Source: Emmonsiellopsis sp. PD_33 (lineage: Eukaryota; Ascomycota; Eurotiomycetes; Onygenales; Ajellomycetaceae). From it: a stretch of 64,000 nucleotides of DNA. This document shows, one piece after another, positions 24,142 through 34,814 of this stretch. The position numbers and the translations under genes are program-made. Below the pieces are notes generated by a model that was given only the letters and a program-made list of their open reading frames with translations, made no database searches and was not told where the DNA came from. Location of the stretch: NCBI GenBank assembly GCA_032988165.1, contig JANTQF010000016.1:1-64000 (forward strand), read 5' to 3'. Each line of letters opens with the position of its first letter. Within the stretch, counting starts at the first letter, position 1.

Positions 24142-24963
24142 ATGATGCTATCCATACTGATATCCCTACTTCTAGCTGCCACCAGCATGGCCGCAGACGG
24201 ACAAGGTAAAGGCCGAAAAGCCCCCGGGAAGCCCGTCCCCAAAACATTCATCCCCAGGGCAAAATATGCTAAAAGGCTACCCCGTTAAACAGCAGCCCCT
24301 CCCCTTTACTATGCCGTGGCTCTCTTCCCGGGGTTCCAGTCCCTAGATGTCTTCGGCCCGCTCGATGCCCTCAACCTCCTATCCCACGAAAGGGAGATAA
24401 AGCTCTCCCTAATTGGCCCAACCCTTGACCCCGTCAGCACCAAGAATCCAAACCCAAACAGCAACCGCATGAACTCAACCTCCTACCAATCCATCGTCCC
24501 AACACATACCTACGACGCACCGCCCGAGAGAATCGACGTCCTCCTCGTCCCCGGCGGCTTCGGCACCCGGTACGAAACAATCAACCCCGTCGTCAAATTT
24601 ATAGCAGACACCTACCCGCGAGTCCGCTATTTGCTAACCGTGTGCACGGGGTCGTACGTGGCGGCTCGCGCGGGCGTGCTGGATGGTAAGAACGCGACGA
24701 CAAACAAGATGCGGTTCGACGGGGTTGCGAAAGAGACTCCGAAGGTGAATTGGATTCGTCGGGCGCGGTGGGTTGTGGATGGGAATATTTGGACGTCGTC
24801 GGGGATTAGTGCGGGGATCGATGAGATGCTGGCATTTGTGGAGGCGATGTATGGGAGGGAGCTGGCGCTGCATATAGCCACGGAAATGGAGTATCAGTGG
24901 CATGAGGATTCGACGTTTGATCCGTTTGCTGAGTCCGAGTTGGTTAAGAAATACGCACATTGA
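24142..24963 (+). CDS. DJ-1/PfpI-family protein with predicted signal peptide
   Basis: Two exons, 24142-24205 and 24293-24963, joining in phase (G|CA); 244 residues. Exon 1 encodes MMLSILISLLLAATSMAADG, a classic signal peptide. Exon 2 holds a complete class I glutamine amidotransferase-like fold of the DJ-1/PfpI type: YAVALFPGFQSLDVFGPLD, then DVLLVPGGFGTR, then the nucleophile elbow LLTVCTGS with the presumed reactive cysteine at residue 139, and TSSGISAGIDEMLAFVE near the end. Fungal relatives include isonitrile hydratase-like and AraC-type amidotransferase domains; the substrate here cannot be told. Most DJ-1/PfpI proteins are cytosolic, so a secreted form is notable. The first exon is short and rests on the splice join and the signal peptide. 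If it were wrong, no nearby ATG would give a complete domain. Confidence 0.85.
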
Positions 24964-25927
24964 GTGATGTGATGTGCACTGGGCGGAGGGGTTTTGCTTG
25001 GGGGATTGGAGGATTAGTGATGTGTTTTAGGGTGAAGCCCCCGAAATGAGTTTGTGTAGGCTTCCAATGGCCCATTATGGATTCGTGCTGTCAAGGGCGT
25101 TTCTCTATACACTGAATTATGCACGCATTGCCTTGTCGTGCCGGTCCAATTATAGTCATGGCTGGGGGGTTAGTTAATTTGATGATTCGTTAACCCAGAT
25201 AAATGAGTTGGTGAGTAGATTAAAGTGAACATCGAGGGCCAACAAGGACGATGGAAATATTCAGGAGAAGAATTATCCTGTTTGTTGCTGATAGTTATCT
25301 ACTTAAATATGCATTTCGAAGTCAGTTTAAACTTCAGCCTCATTCTCAAAAGAGCAAAACCTTAAATAACTCAAAACCCCCATGCGTCGAAGCGCAGAAC
25401 CTTTTGCCTCAGGCGATGACAAGGGAATTTCTAAGGTCCATGGTAAAATCCGGCAAAAAAAGGGGGAATACTTTTTCCGGGATTAGTTAGAATTTTCTTC
25501 TTAATAAAGGAGAAAAGCTTGAATGAAGGCCTACACCAGGCCGGGATTTCTAAACTCCAAGAAATAAGGTAACCTACGTACAGGCTATCTAGTATGGTAT
25601 TATCCAAGAAGAGCGAAAATACCAAGCAGATAACAAGGATATATACATACATGCATAAAGTCGGGGCAATGGACAACAAACCAAGAAAGAAAAGAAAAAG
25701 AAAAGGAAATACAACCGAAGCGCGATTGTCAGCCTTAATGACGAAATAATTCGCTTCTATGCCGCAAATAGCCGACGACGTGTGCGAGTTGGCAACAACC
25801 TCCCAGTAAATGCCTCCAATACCCATTGAGGGGGAGAATCGGAAATAGAAGGAAAATAGTTATTTGAATGAGAATATGACTTTGTTCTGGGGTCTTAGTC
25901 TAGGGGTGCCGGCAACCCCGCCTCACT
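24964..25927. other. Convergent spacer, DJ-1-like gene / aspartate aminotransferase
   Basis: About 960 bp of AT-rich sequence between two converging genes. No gene recognised. A minus-strand frame at 25431-25826 (131 codons) has no recognisable domain and is rejected. Confidence 0.5.
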
Positions 25928-27506
25928 CTAGGCGGAGTGTCCGTTCGATGACGATGCTGGAGCCTTTCTGACAACGGCGTCGAAGGCGCTGGCGACGTAC
26001 TTGACGTTTTTGGTATTCACTATATCCGGGGGAGGGTCAAGTGTTAGTCTTATATTTCATTACGTGGATTCACATTTGGATGGAGTGTCTTTCTTATCAG
26101 GGAGAGAGCATGCCACAAATCAAGGACTAAACTTACATCCAGAAATCGAAGCTCTTCCGGAATCGAGCATATAGATATGATATTCTTCCCGTAGAGTCTT
26201 GATTTGCTCCTTGGTTAGACCGGTATATGAAAACATGCCGATTTGGTTGATGATATGCTCCCAGCTTCCGGGTGTCTGTAGGCGGCATAGCTCATCGTAG
26301 AGGGCATGTCGCATTGCATTTATTCTACCGCTCATAACGGCAAGGTCTTTCTTCCATTCTTTGATATAGGTTGGGTTTGTGAGGACATATGCCGCAACCC
26401 TCGCGCCTGTAGTTTATCGTTAGCTTCAATTTGCTTCTATCCTGGGGTGAAACTTTCAGCAACGTCCAAACATACCATACGAAGGAGGAGTCGAAATTTC
26501 TCCTCTTTGCAGCTCCATAATCTGGCTTCGAGCCCTCCGGGCAGCATCCTCATTATGGCAAATGAGATGAAAAGCCCCAATCCGCTGCCCATAGAGACCA
26601 AGATTCTTGCTAAAGCTCTGCGCCACACACATCTCCACCCCTCGGGATGCAAACTCCCTGATGGCCCAGGCATCGTTATCGAGGTCTCCAGAGGCGAATC
26701 CCTGATATGCAGAATCGAAGAACGGGAACACGCCCTTTCGCTGACACAGAGAAGCGATTTCCAGCCACTGTGCTCTTGTAGGATCGAGACCGGTGGGGTT
26801 ATGTGCACAGGCATGGAGCAGAATGATGTCTCCCTTTTGGGCGTTTGATTCGAGGGTTCTGATCATGCCGTCGAAGTCAAATGAGCAGGTCGACGCATGA
26901 TAATATGGATAGAGAGCGATCTCAAGCGCGTTGCCTGTGGTGCCAGCGGCGACCAGGTCCCAGATCAGATGGTGGTTTGCCCATGTAGGATCTGATATCC
27001 AGATTTTCCGTACAGGCCGGGCCGCTGTGGATGGGAGGAGAGGGAGTTGGTCGGTGAGGAGGCGTGCGCCAATGTGGTTGGCACCAGTTCCCGAGATTGT
27101 CTGGACACTGGCAATCCGGCTGCTAGGGATGGGTGAGTCAGGGCCGAAAACTAAATCTCGCGCTGCCTCGAAGAATGGTTGATATCCTGGGATAGACAAA
27201 TATTCATGGTCAAAAGTTGGATCTTCCCAGAGTAATTTTTCAACCTGGATATCAAGTTAGCAACTTTCATAATACCCAACCATTTCGTCTCCGGCTCCTT
27301 TCGGCAAATATAGCAGTTTACCGACTTACCTTTTTCACAATCGGTAACCTCCAGCTCTTTGCCTCGTCGTCTCTATACACTCCCGCTCCAAGGCTAACTT
27401 TCTGCGGATGCGAATCGGCCGCAAACGCACCCATAAGGGCAAACACTTCGTCATAAGGCGCAATCTCCAACGCGCCAAACTGACTTTCCGGTTGCATGGG
27501 CGCCAT
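25928..27506 (-). CDS. Aspartate aminotransferase
   Basis: Four exons, 27506-27330, 27244-26476, 26406-26137 and 26019-25928, all phase-matched; 435 residues. It is a fold-type I PLP enzyme that moves the amino group between aspartate and 2-oxoglutarate. Exon 1 carries VSLGAGVYRDDE, a family hallmark. Exon 2 has GYQPFFEAARDLVFG, ISGTGANHIGARLL, HACAHNPTGLDPT, FDSAYQGFASGDLDNDAWA and SFSKNLGLYGQR, in which the lysine (near residue 270) binds PLP. The RISGLN-equivalent site is split by intron 3 and becomes ASISGLNTKNV after splicing. The N-terminus MAPMQPESQFGALEIAP has no obvious mitochondrial presequence, so the enzyme is probably cytosolic. A short tail ending SSSNGHSA follows the domain and is not a peroxisomal signal. 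The start is the first in-frame ATG. Confidence 0.93.
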
Positions 27507-29871
27507 ATTTGTGCGAAAACGAACGTTTCTATCCAAAATTAATGTCCAAAATATGCACCTAGTCGCTCTTTAAAAACATCAATTGTACTATGGGGTAAGG
27601 ATTGTATAAAAGATGTCCGCTTTTTGTTCCCATTCTGGGTAAAAAAATAAAAACCGAATTCCGGGGGACGGGGAGAAATACCAGTATTTAATATAAAATT
27701 TTCGTTCCGCCCATGTTTTCCTGGCTCCGAGGGAAGTTTGTCCCAGATTAAATTTGCGGGTTGGACTAACTATCCGTAGGTTCTTTAGTGGCGGGGCGAA
27801 CCCAACCCGCTCCACGCCCTATGACGAACCATGCCCTCGCCAATCGCGCCGCATCTGCACCCGGGCCGATAGGCGGTTGCTGTCATGCGAAGGGCGTGTG
27901 ATTGAGGTATCTGTTCAGGGAACATGCGACAAGCAAGCTGTTCCTGGAAAAATTGGTTGAGCGTGGACTGTTGGGGAAATCCTGTCACCAGAAAATACGA
28001 GAGGCCAATACTTGGACTTGATAGGATCGCCAGCCAACTGTCTATTGGGACCCGAAAATGCCTCCTCTATGTTCTCTGGAGAGCAAGTGTATTTATTTCT
28101 ATATTTAAAATGTCACTGATATTTAGCCTTGCATGTCCAGAACTCATGGCGGGCTTATCACAATGATTGTCTGCAATGCTTAAATTCTTCAACCACGAAA
28201 GTTTACCTCAACGAGGTAAATCAATCCCCTTCTGAGCTTCCCAGACATCACCCCATGCTTCTAGCCAGTGTTTGAAAAATTTCGGAGTGAGAATGACCTC
28301 CCAGTGACACCCCTTCTCAACCCAGAACACGGCGCTCTCGTGTCACATCCCGCCAGACTCTCTGGGGATGACATGTCACCACGCAGCGGTGCTTCCATGC
28401 TCCATGTGCGATTTCCCGAATGCCGCAGATGTTGGATGGTATTGGAAGAGAATAGTGGAATCTGCTTCCTAACTCATAAATATGTCCTAGAGAAGCCTCG
28501 TGTTCGCAATTTGGCATCGACTGTTGATCTGAGACTACCACATCTCATGTCTCCAAGAAAAAACATCCAAGCATGAAGAATCATAGTTCCCTTGTTGTGA
28601 GACAGAGGTCATCTGAGTCTCTCCTTCGGTTCGGTTTTGTATCGTACTATCAACCAGAAGCTCGCCAAGGTCACATTCGAACCCGATACGGGTCTTATTC
28701 CACCATCCCAGTCAGTGGCTAAGATTTGCGACTGAAGAGTCAAAGACCTATCCACAACCCGCGACAAACCATTGCACTACTTTCTGGGATGAATCGCGCA
28801 TGAAACCTTATTAGCTAGATGCTGGTTCTCCGCCTGTCATCCAAGCCCATTGGTGCATGAATAAATCGTACCAATTGCCAGGCGTTCAACCACAAACAAA
28901 TCAAAGATATGTCAGATCCCTGCAAGTCTCCCCTCCCAGCCAGCCCTAGCCCTAAGCCCTAACTATCTTATCCGAGTTCGGCAATAAGTTGGCGACCAAT
29001 CGAGATGCCGATGCCGCCGAAGCCTCCGAGAATTTCCCGCTTTTACAGCCTCCCTGCCGACTCATCGAAACACCTTGCTCTCTCTCTTCCAGATCAATCC
29101 AGTTCTCAATTAACCACAGTCAAGCATAAATCAGCCGGCTTGACGTCCCTCATCCCACTCTCCTTGTTAAAACCCCCTCTCTGCGGTTCCATCCCGGGAC
29201 CGACCGGCTATCCACGGCGCGGCGTACCGAAGGGTGCCCCCGGTCCTGGATGGGGTTGGTTCCATTACCGCTCGTCGGCATTGCGGTTAGGCCAGTCCAC
29301 GCTTGCAAGCGGACGGCATGGACCGGCAGTCTGAGCTCCGTCCGGCAATGCTGGCCGATTGAGGACGATGACGGTGATGATGATGCAATGGATTATTCCC
29401 GGCTCGTGCCCGCCACGTGAGGTTTTACTCCATCCAATGTCAACGGAGGATATGCGGGACATGCACTCCAGACCACAGGCCACATAATTAGAGGTCATTG
29501 TGGTTTCCTAGCTAGGAATAGGCCTCACTCGGTCTTGATTCCCCTTGCTCTCAGTCGCCCTGTCTGCCTCCCCCATGGCCGTGTCGGCTATCATGTCGAC
29601 ACAACTGCCAGTCCTAAAAAGCTCCCTTCTGCCCACGACAGACCTTGCTAGTCTGCCCTATTGCCAATCTGATTCTAGCCCCCAGGACTTGCCCCCTCGA
29701 TATTCCTTTGCAGGGTGTCTAGATATTCCCAAGATCTCACGAGGTTGCTGCCACCTAGTAGTGGCCATTACCGAGAGCAGAAAAGAGTTTTGATATGCAA
29801 TACGTAAACCGATTCCTAGAACCTCTCCTGCACTGTGAAGTGGGAAAGAGTCATGTGGCATCACGGAGAGC
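27507..29871. other. Gene-free spacer of 2.4 kb
   Basis: It lies between the aminotransferase start and the 3' end of the phosphotransferase. Frames up to about 109 codons (28268-28576, 29005-29334) show no family resemblance. Small items seen: an 8-bp inverted repeat TTTACCTC/GAGGTAAA at 28202-28220, a short telomere-like stretch CCCTAGCCCTAAGCCCTAA at 28944-28962, and a CACGTGAG at 29413-29420. Confidence 0.5.
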
Positions 29872-30900
29872 TTAACAACCCATCGATGTTGTATAGTAGT
29901 CCCACGGATCCCAAGTACTAGCATGCTGATCCAAAATCATCGGCAAATATTGTTTAGACCATTCTTCCTTCCAGTCAGCAGTGTACTGCGCCTTTCGCGT
30001 CTCCCAGTATGCAGGTAGCCACCCAGACTGTTCCCAGTCAACAACTGCAGTAACTTTGTAGGGCCTCGATCTCGTGACAACAATATTGCTGCGGTGGAGA
30101 TCACCATGAGTGAACTTGATAGGGCTGTCATCAGGCAAGTCCTGGCGGAACGGTTCAATCGGTACTGAGTGTGGATCCGGCATTGGCCTTCGAGGGAGGA
30201 ATGTAAACCAGTCATGGAATTGTTTGACGGTGGTGAATGGTCCTGCTTCTGACATGTAATTCACATGAAACGCCCTGTCATAAAGAGGTGCCCGTACGAC
30301 GTTGCCTGTAAGGAAGAGTGGTAAGAACCCAGCCAGGATACTGAATTTAGAATATCATAACAGTACTAGTACTTGGGAGAACATGCCTATAAACGGATCC
30401 GACGGATCCTGCTCAAGCTGGCGAAGATTGTCATAGATAGTCCGAAGCTCATCGCAGATCGAAACACACTCATCAGGGCTCAGTGTATCCCACACCTGCT
30501 CAAGAGTCTGTCCCTGCATATACTCCATATAAATAAATTTCTCAGCTCCATCGACACGCCACCCATATATCTGTGGAGCTGGGACGTTGCCTTGAAGATA
30601 TTTGCCAACAGCATAGAGGGACTGGGCTTCAGATATCTTCGTGGCGGTTCCCCATTTAACAAATAGTCCTAAGTTCTCAAACACCACAGGCGGTGGTCTA
30701 ACATGAGGGCCGGTAAGGGAGAGGTTTTTTCTGTTGTCTATTGAAACCCCTGCGGCATGTTGAGCTTTGGCTTGTGCGCGGACTTCTTCTGGTGAAGGTA
30801 GTCGAGTCCATTTCTTGAAAAATTGCGAATCCCCAACCTCAAAATTGGGTGATGTTGGTATCATCGAAGGCGTCAGCCGGACAGGTTCTTTCTGCATCAT
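29872..30900 (-). CDS. APH/choline-kinase-like phosphotransferase
   Basis: Two exons, 30900-30387 and 30305-29872; 315 residues. The intron uses a GC donor (TAG|GCATGT) and a normal CAG acceptor. Only this join keeps the frame and gives FIGNVVRAPLYDRAF; using the nearby GT shifts into a stop. The fold is protein-kinase-like. Conserved features are a lysine-containing FVKWG strand, KFIYMEYMQGQTLEQVW (hinge), HGDLHRSNI near residue 237 (catalytic loop) and VVDWEQSGWLPAYWE near 262 (metal-binding Asp). The family phosphorylates small molecules or is cryptic; in filamentous fungi it is greatly expanded and mostly uncharacterised. The substrate is unknown, and aminoglycoside resistance should not be assumed. 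The motifs are intact, so it is probably active. Confidence 0.85.
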
Positions 30901-31668
30901 TTTCCGGAGTGCAAGATCGAATAAAATTTTCTTGAAAACCTTGACAAGAGGGACTATGATGAGGGCGCAGAGGGAAAGGCTGGTTGATTGCTGCTTTTCT
31001 CGGTGTGCAAGTTTCCGTTTGCTAGTAGTTAATGGTTCATTGATGGCAGTAATGAAGAGTGTGGTCGAAGAATGCCCGCAATGGAGACCTCATTTCATCA
31101 CAGCATTACAAAAGAAGGATCGGACCCGGGCATTGCCAGAACCATGGATGCAGGCGAAAAAAATGGAATTATGCTCACCTAGCAGGGAGGCTGATTTTAG
31201 ACTATGTAGTGCAAATTGAGAGTTCATTGGTTAACAACTTTAAATACTATTCATGATGTTTAGATATTTAGGCATCTAAAAGTTAATATTAAATAAGAAA
31301 TAACTTCATAGAGAGTACGTACTGTATTTAAAGCTGCTGCTCTCTTAGATAAGTTAAGCTGTAACATGGATATCATACATACCCCTATTCCATAGCCAGA
31401 ACTGTACTCCGTAGTTAATTTAAACAACAAAACCGATCGCAAAGACAGTGTATGCAAATAAAAAGATGCTATATAAAAAGAAAAACCCATTCGATAATTC
31501 AACACCTAGAAAGGAGGAAAAAGGGGATCCTGTCCTACAACCATTCCAATAATGCTTGTTTGCTTCAAACTAGACTGGGAAGCAGGAGGAAGAGGAGGAG
31601 GAGATGAAGAATGAACCATTCCCAACCATCATTATACTAAAAATAAGACAGCATTGTCAACACTCCCT
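30901..31668. other. Spacer between phosphotransferase and HeLo-like/ankyrin gene
   Basis: These 768 bp hold the promoter of the minus-strand phosphotransferase and the 3' flank of the ankyrin gene. The middle (31.2-31.5 kb) is strongly AT-rich. No gene seen. Confidence 0.5.
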
Positions 31669-33714
31669 TCAATCCACCCATGATCCTGGGATAGGTAACT
31701 CAGGCTCTGTGCTGTCGACCATGTCCCAAAATTCACCTGCCCACTCATCCCTGAAATTCGAGAACCAACAGCGCCAATCTTCTGGCTTCGGCCCATAACT
31801 GAAAGCGATGAGGCGGATAGTGATAATCTGGAAATGAAATTCTGAGAATCCTCTCTCCGGGCTTAGCCGGGCTACTCGAGTCCTTAATTCTTGATCAACC
31901 AAACCTCTGGTAAAGAGTCGTGCTTCCCTGAGTCCGAATTGCAAAAGATCGACACCAGCAATATAAAGTGCTTGAGATAGAATCCGTATCGGCAAATTGG
32001 ATTTATCGTCACCATTTTTGAAACCTATCAACCAATACCTATATTCTTCAAAAGTATCTCGTCTTGGAAAGGCACCCATCCATAAACTCAAGAATGTTAT
32101 AAGAAGACTCGGTGATGGACCCGGATTATCACCAGGCTGATGGGAGTAGCCACGGAGAACATCCGCAAGAAGCGCGATATAACCATCAACTTCACCTGGA
32201 TACATATCTATGGTGACTGCGCAAGAGCTGACAATTGTCGGTAGGATTTCCTTTCTGTACACCGAAATTTTTGTTCTCTCGTCTGTCGTAAGGAGCAAAG
32301 GGATGATTTCTGGTTTTCGCCACCCCAAAAAAGGGTGGTTCCAACCCAATACCTCGATACGTTGTGATAAAGACTTTTCATAAAAGGTCGGATCATGTTC
32401 GGGTATGGCCCGCCGTAAAATTGTGCGGTCGCTAGTGAATATCGTGCCTATCCCTAGATCATCGCTAGATGTCGGGAGGAGTCTCAAAACACAATCCCTA
32501 TACTTATGGTCCATCGGTGCGAGTTTTCGGTTAATGGTCCAATGCAGGAGGGCATAATAAAACGCTGCGCTTGATAGTAAAAAAATGTTAGATTCAGCAC
32601 CTCTCGGATGTAGGAGTAGGAAAACTAACTACCTAGCCCCAAAATCCCCTGCACTCGCGGATCGGTCCGCACCTCGATCAAGTAATAAGTGGCAAGCCTT
32701 GGTCTGGCCAGCGAATGCAGCCAGCTTTAGAGACCCAGGTTAACATTGCTGTTGCTATTACTATCCACTGTTGTCGAACGGAAGCATTCCCACTCACATG
32801 CAATGCAGTCGACCCGTCGGGTCCACAATCAAATACTGAGCCCTCCCTAGACCGTAGAAGGTTATCCAAGCCATCCACATCACCGTCCTCTGCGCACTTA
32901 AAAATTAGAGAATCGCCCGGTATAATGTTGTACGTTCGTAACCGAAAGGCCCACTCAATTTGGGCCCGGGAGGCATAAATTTCACAGACTTTCCAACCAA
33001 GCCAGGTGGGCAACTTCATACGAAGGGCAGGCTTTTCTGACGTCGTATGTTGAGCCTTGTCTAAGGTCAAGGGGGTGGACGACGATGAGGGTGAAAAAGG
33101 AGGTGATGATGGTGGCGTCGTTGACAAGTCCGATTGTTGGGATATCAATGAGGTAGTATTCGACGAAACGTGAGTAACAATAGCTTGCATCATATCATTT
33201 TGCTGCTTAGTCCACTGCGTCAAGACGATTTGTTGTTGCCGCTGACTGACTCTAATTCAAACGTTAACTCGATAAAGCCTCCATCTACAACCACTTCCAA
33301 CAAGGGGTAATACATATGTGCCATGCTCACCGTGGCCTTGATGCTCTCCAACCTCCTGAGAACCCTATCAAGATCACCCCTTTTCAGAGCAAACTCAAGC
33401 GAACCACGCAACTTCTTTTTCCCAATCTTTGCCTGCAGCTCATTGAGCAGGTCAGAGGTCATCTTAGCTGCGCGGCAACAATGCTCTGCACACCGCTTGC
33501 TTATTCGGTCTTCGGGGCCGAAAGGGGTCTCCGACTCAAACTCTAATAGAATATCGTTGAATAGCTGGATATCTTGCAAAAGTAACTGAATCTCGAGTGG
33601 TGCCGACTTGACCGTACTAAGAAAGCTGCTGATCTGGACAATATTGTTGGCGATTTGGAGGGCAAAGCCAGCGACGCTGAGGCCGCCGCTTACCACGGCT
33701 AGAACCTCTGCCAT
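31669..33714 (-). CDS. HeLo/SesA-like N-domain + ankyrin repeats + uncharacterised C-terminal domain
   Basis: Four exons, 33714-33331, 33241-32798, 32724-32633 and 32569-31669, phase-matched; 606 residues. Residues 1 to ~110 (starting MAEVLAVVSGGLSVAGFALQ) resemble the helical N-terminal domains of fungal STAND/NLR-like proteins (SesA or HeLo-like type), which in relatives act in incompatibility or cell death. A Ser/Thr/Pro-rich linker follows. Residues ~240-310 give ankyrin repeats, one restored across introns 2 and 3 as DGSTALHLAAFAGQTKACH and LLLDRGADRS. The rest (about 310-606) is a conserved-looking fungal domain without a named function that I know. Its end, RLIAFSYGPKPEDW then EFWDMVD, recurs as a pattern in fungal ankyrin proteins. 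No NACHT or NB-ARC domain is present. The role is unknown; immunity or self-recognition is inference from the N-domain only. Confidence 0.8.
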
Positions 33715-34814
33715 TTTCCCCCTTCTGGTAAGAATGTGGTGATTTTTGATGTTTGTGTTAGCTTCGCTTGAAGAGTCAGGAGATAAACGTCGCCAAGAAA
33801 AAATAGAATGATTATGTTCAGTTGGGGAAAAATGGATAGCTTGGGTGATGGGATCATTTATGAAGGCGGGGGAGGTCAACAAAATGATCAGGCTGTACGA
33901 TCAGGCTGAGCGCTGCTTGGAGCCCGCCTTGCATACTAATTGGAAATTCGAAGCCATCCAACCACTCTCGGGCCCGAGTCATCATCGCCCGGCCGAAGGC
34001 TGTGTCTTCTTGGCAGGCTTCACTGGCCAATTTCTCCAGCTCAATCCACCCAACGACCACATATCCTGCTGCAATATTGACGAGGTGACTCTCTTCAAAG
34101 AGCATAATTTCAGAGCCACGAGGCTAAATGGACGGACACTCAGCAGCTGAGCACGCAATCACTACGGTGATAAGGAAGGAAGCAGCCTTACTCAGTTCAA
34201 GCGTTCTGTTCATTTACCTCGAATGTAAATCAATTGAGACAATGATATTGGAAAGAACAACAGTAGTGTTACGGCCAGGCAAGAGACCACAGAGACGATG
34301 ATGAGGTCAAGAAATAGCGAACGAGCCAGCGAGCGAGCGAGAAAGAGCAGCTGGGACTCTAGAAATGCGGAAATTCCATATCTGATGGATGATGGCGTAT
34401 GTAGTATGTATGAAGAATGAAATCGGTGGAAAAGAAAGGAGCCGAAATGGAAATATAAAAAGGTTAAACGGAAATCTTCCTTCCTGTCGTAGAGAATGGT
34501 ATATGTAAGTAAGGCTCCAATATGAAAAGAAAAAAAGGGGAATGATTGTGCCCAGTTCATGGGATGGTGATGGGTATGGGTAAGGAGAAAGAAATGTTTC
34601 GTAGGATAAATGGTAAAAGGGGTAAAAGGGGTAAAACAAAAAGTAAGACGAGAGAAGAAAAAAAAATAAACAAAGAGAGAAATAATACACTGTACTCCTA
34701 ATCCCAATATCAAAACACAATATATACCCAACCAAAAAATATATGATGAAAACGATACACAGAAGGGGGGAAAGAAGAAGCAACCAAGAAAAGAGAAAGG
34801 AAAAGATACACCCA
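33715..34814. other. Spacer between HeLo-like/ankyrin gene and SRC1
   Basis: It holds the promoter of the ankyrin gene and the 3' end of SRC1. 34.2-34.8 kb is a purine-rich, low-complexity tract (A/G on the plus strand), whose minus-strand frames are Phe/Ser/Leu-rich artefacts. One better-balanced frame at 33854-34105 is listed separately. Confidence 0.45.
33854..34105 (-). other. Unrecognised 83-codon frame, possible gene remnant
   Basis: A minus-strand frame starting MLFEESHLVNIAAGYVVVGW has a balanced, protein-like composition (helical, with acidic and basic residues, containing MTRAREWLDGFEF), unlike the low-complexity frames around it. It lies 140 bp upstream of the HeLo-like gene on the same strand. 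I recognise no family and see no clear upstream exon. It could be a small gene, an exon of an unfound gene, or a decayed remnant. A chance frame is also possible. Confidence 0.2.

Noticed and set aside
28671..28692. TTCGAA-containing stretch resembling a tRNA T-arm on the minus strand
   Set aside because: The flanking bases do not pair into a 5-bp T stem and no acceptor, D or anticodon arms are found.
28944..28962. Telomere-like CCCTAG/CCCTAAG repeat
   Set aside because: Only three degenerate units inside a gene-flanked region. It is too short to be an interstitial telomere or a chromosome end.
29005..29334. 109-codon plus-strand frame
   Set aside because: Pro/Ser/Leu-rich, no family resemblance and no supporting exon nearby.
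29872..30900. Aminoglycoside-resistance gene
   Set aside because: The motifs show only the APH/choline-kinase fold. The fungal family is large and mostly of unknown substrate, so resistance is not supported.
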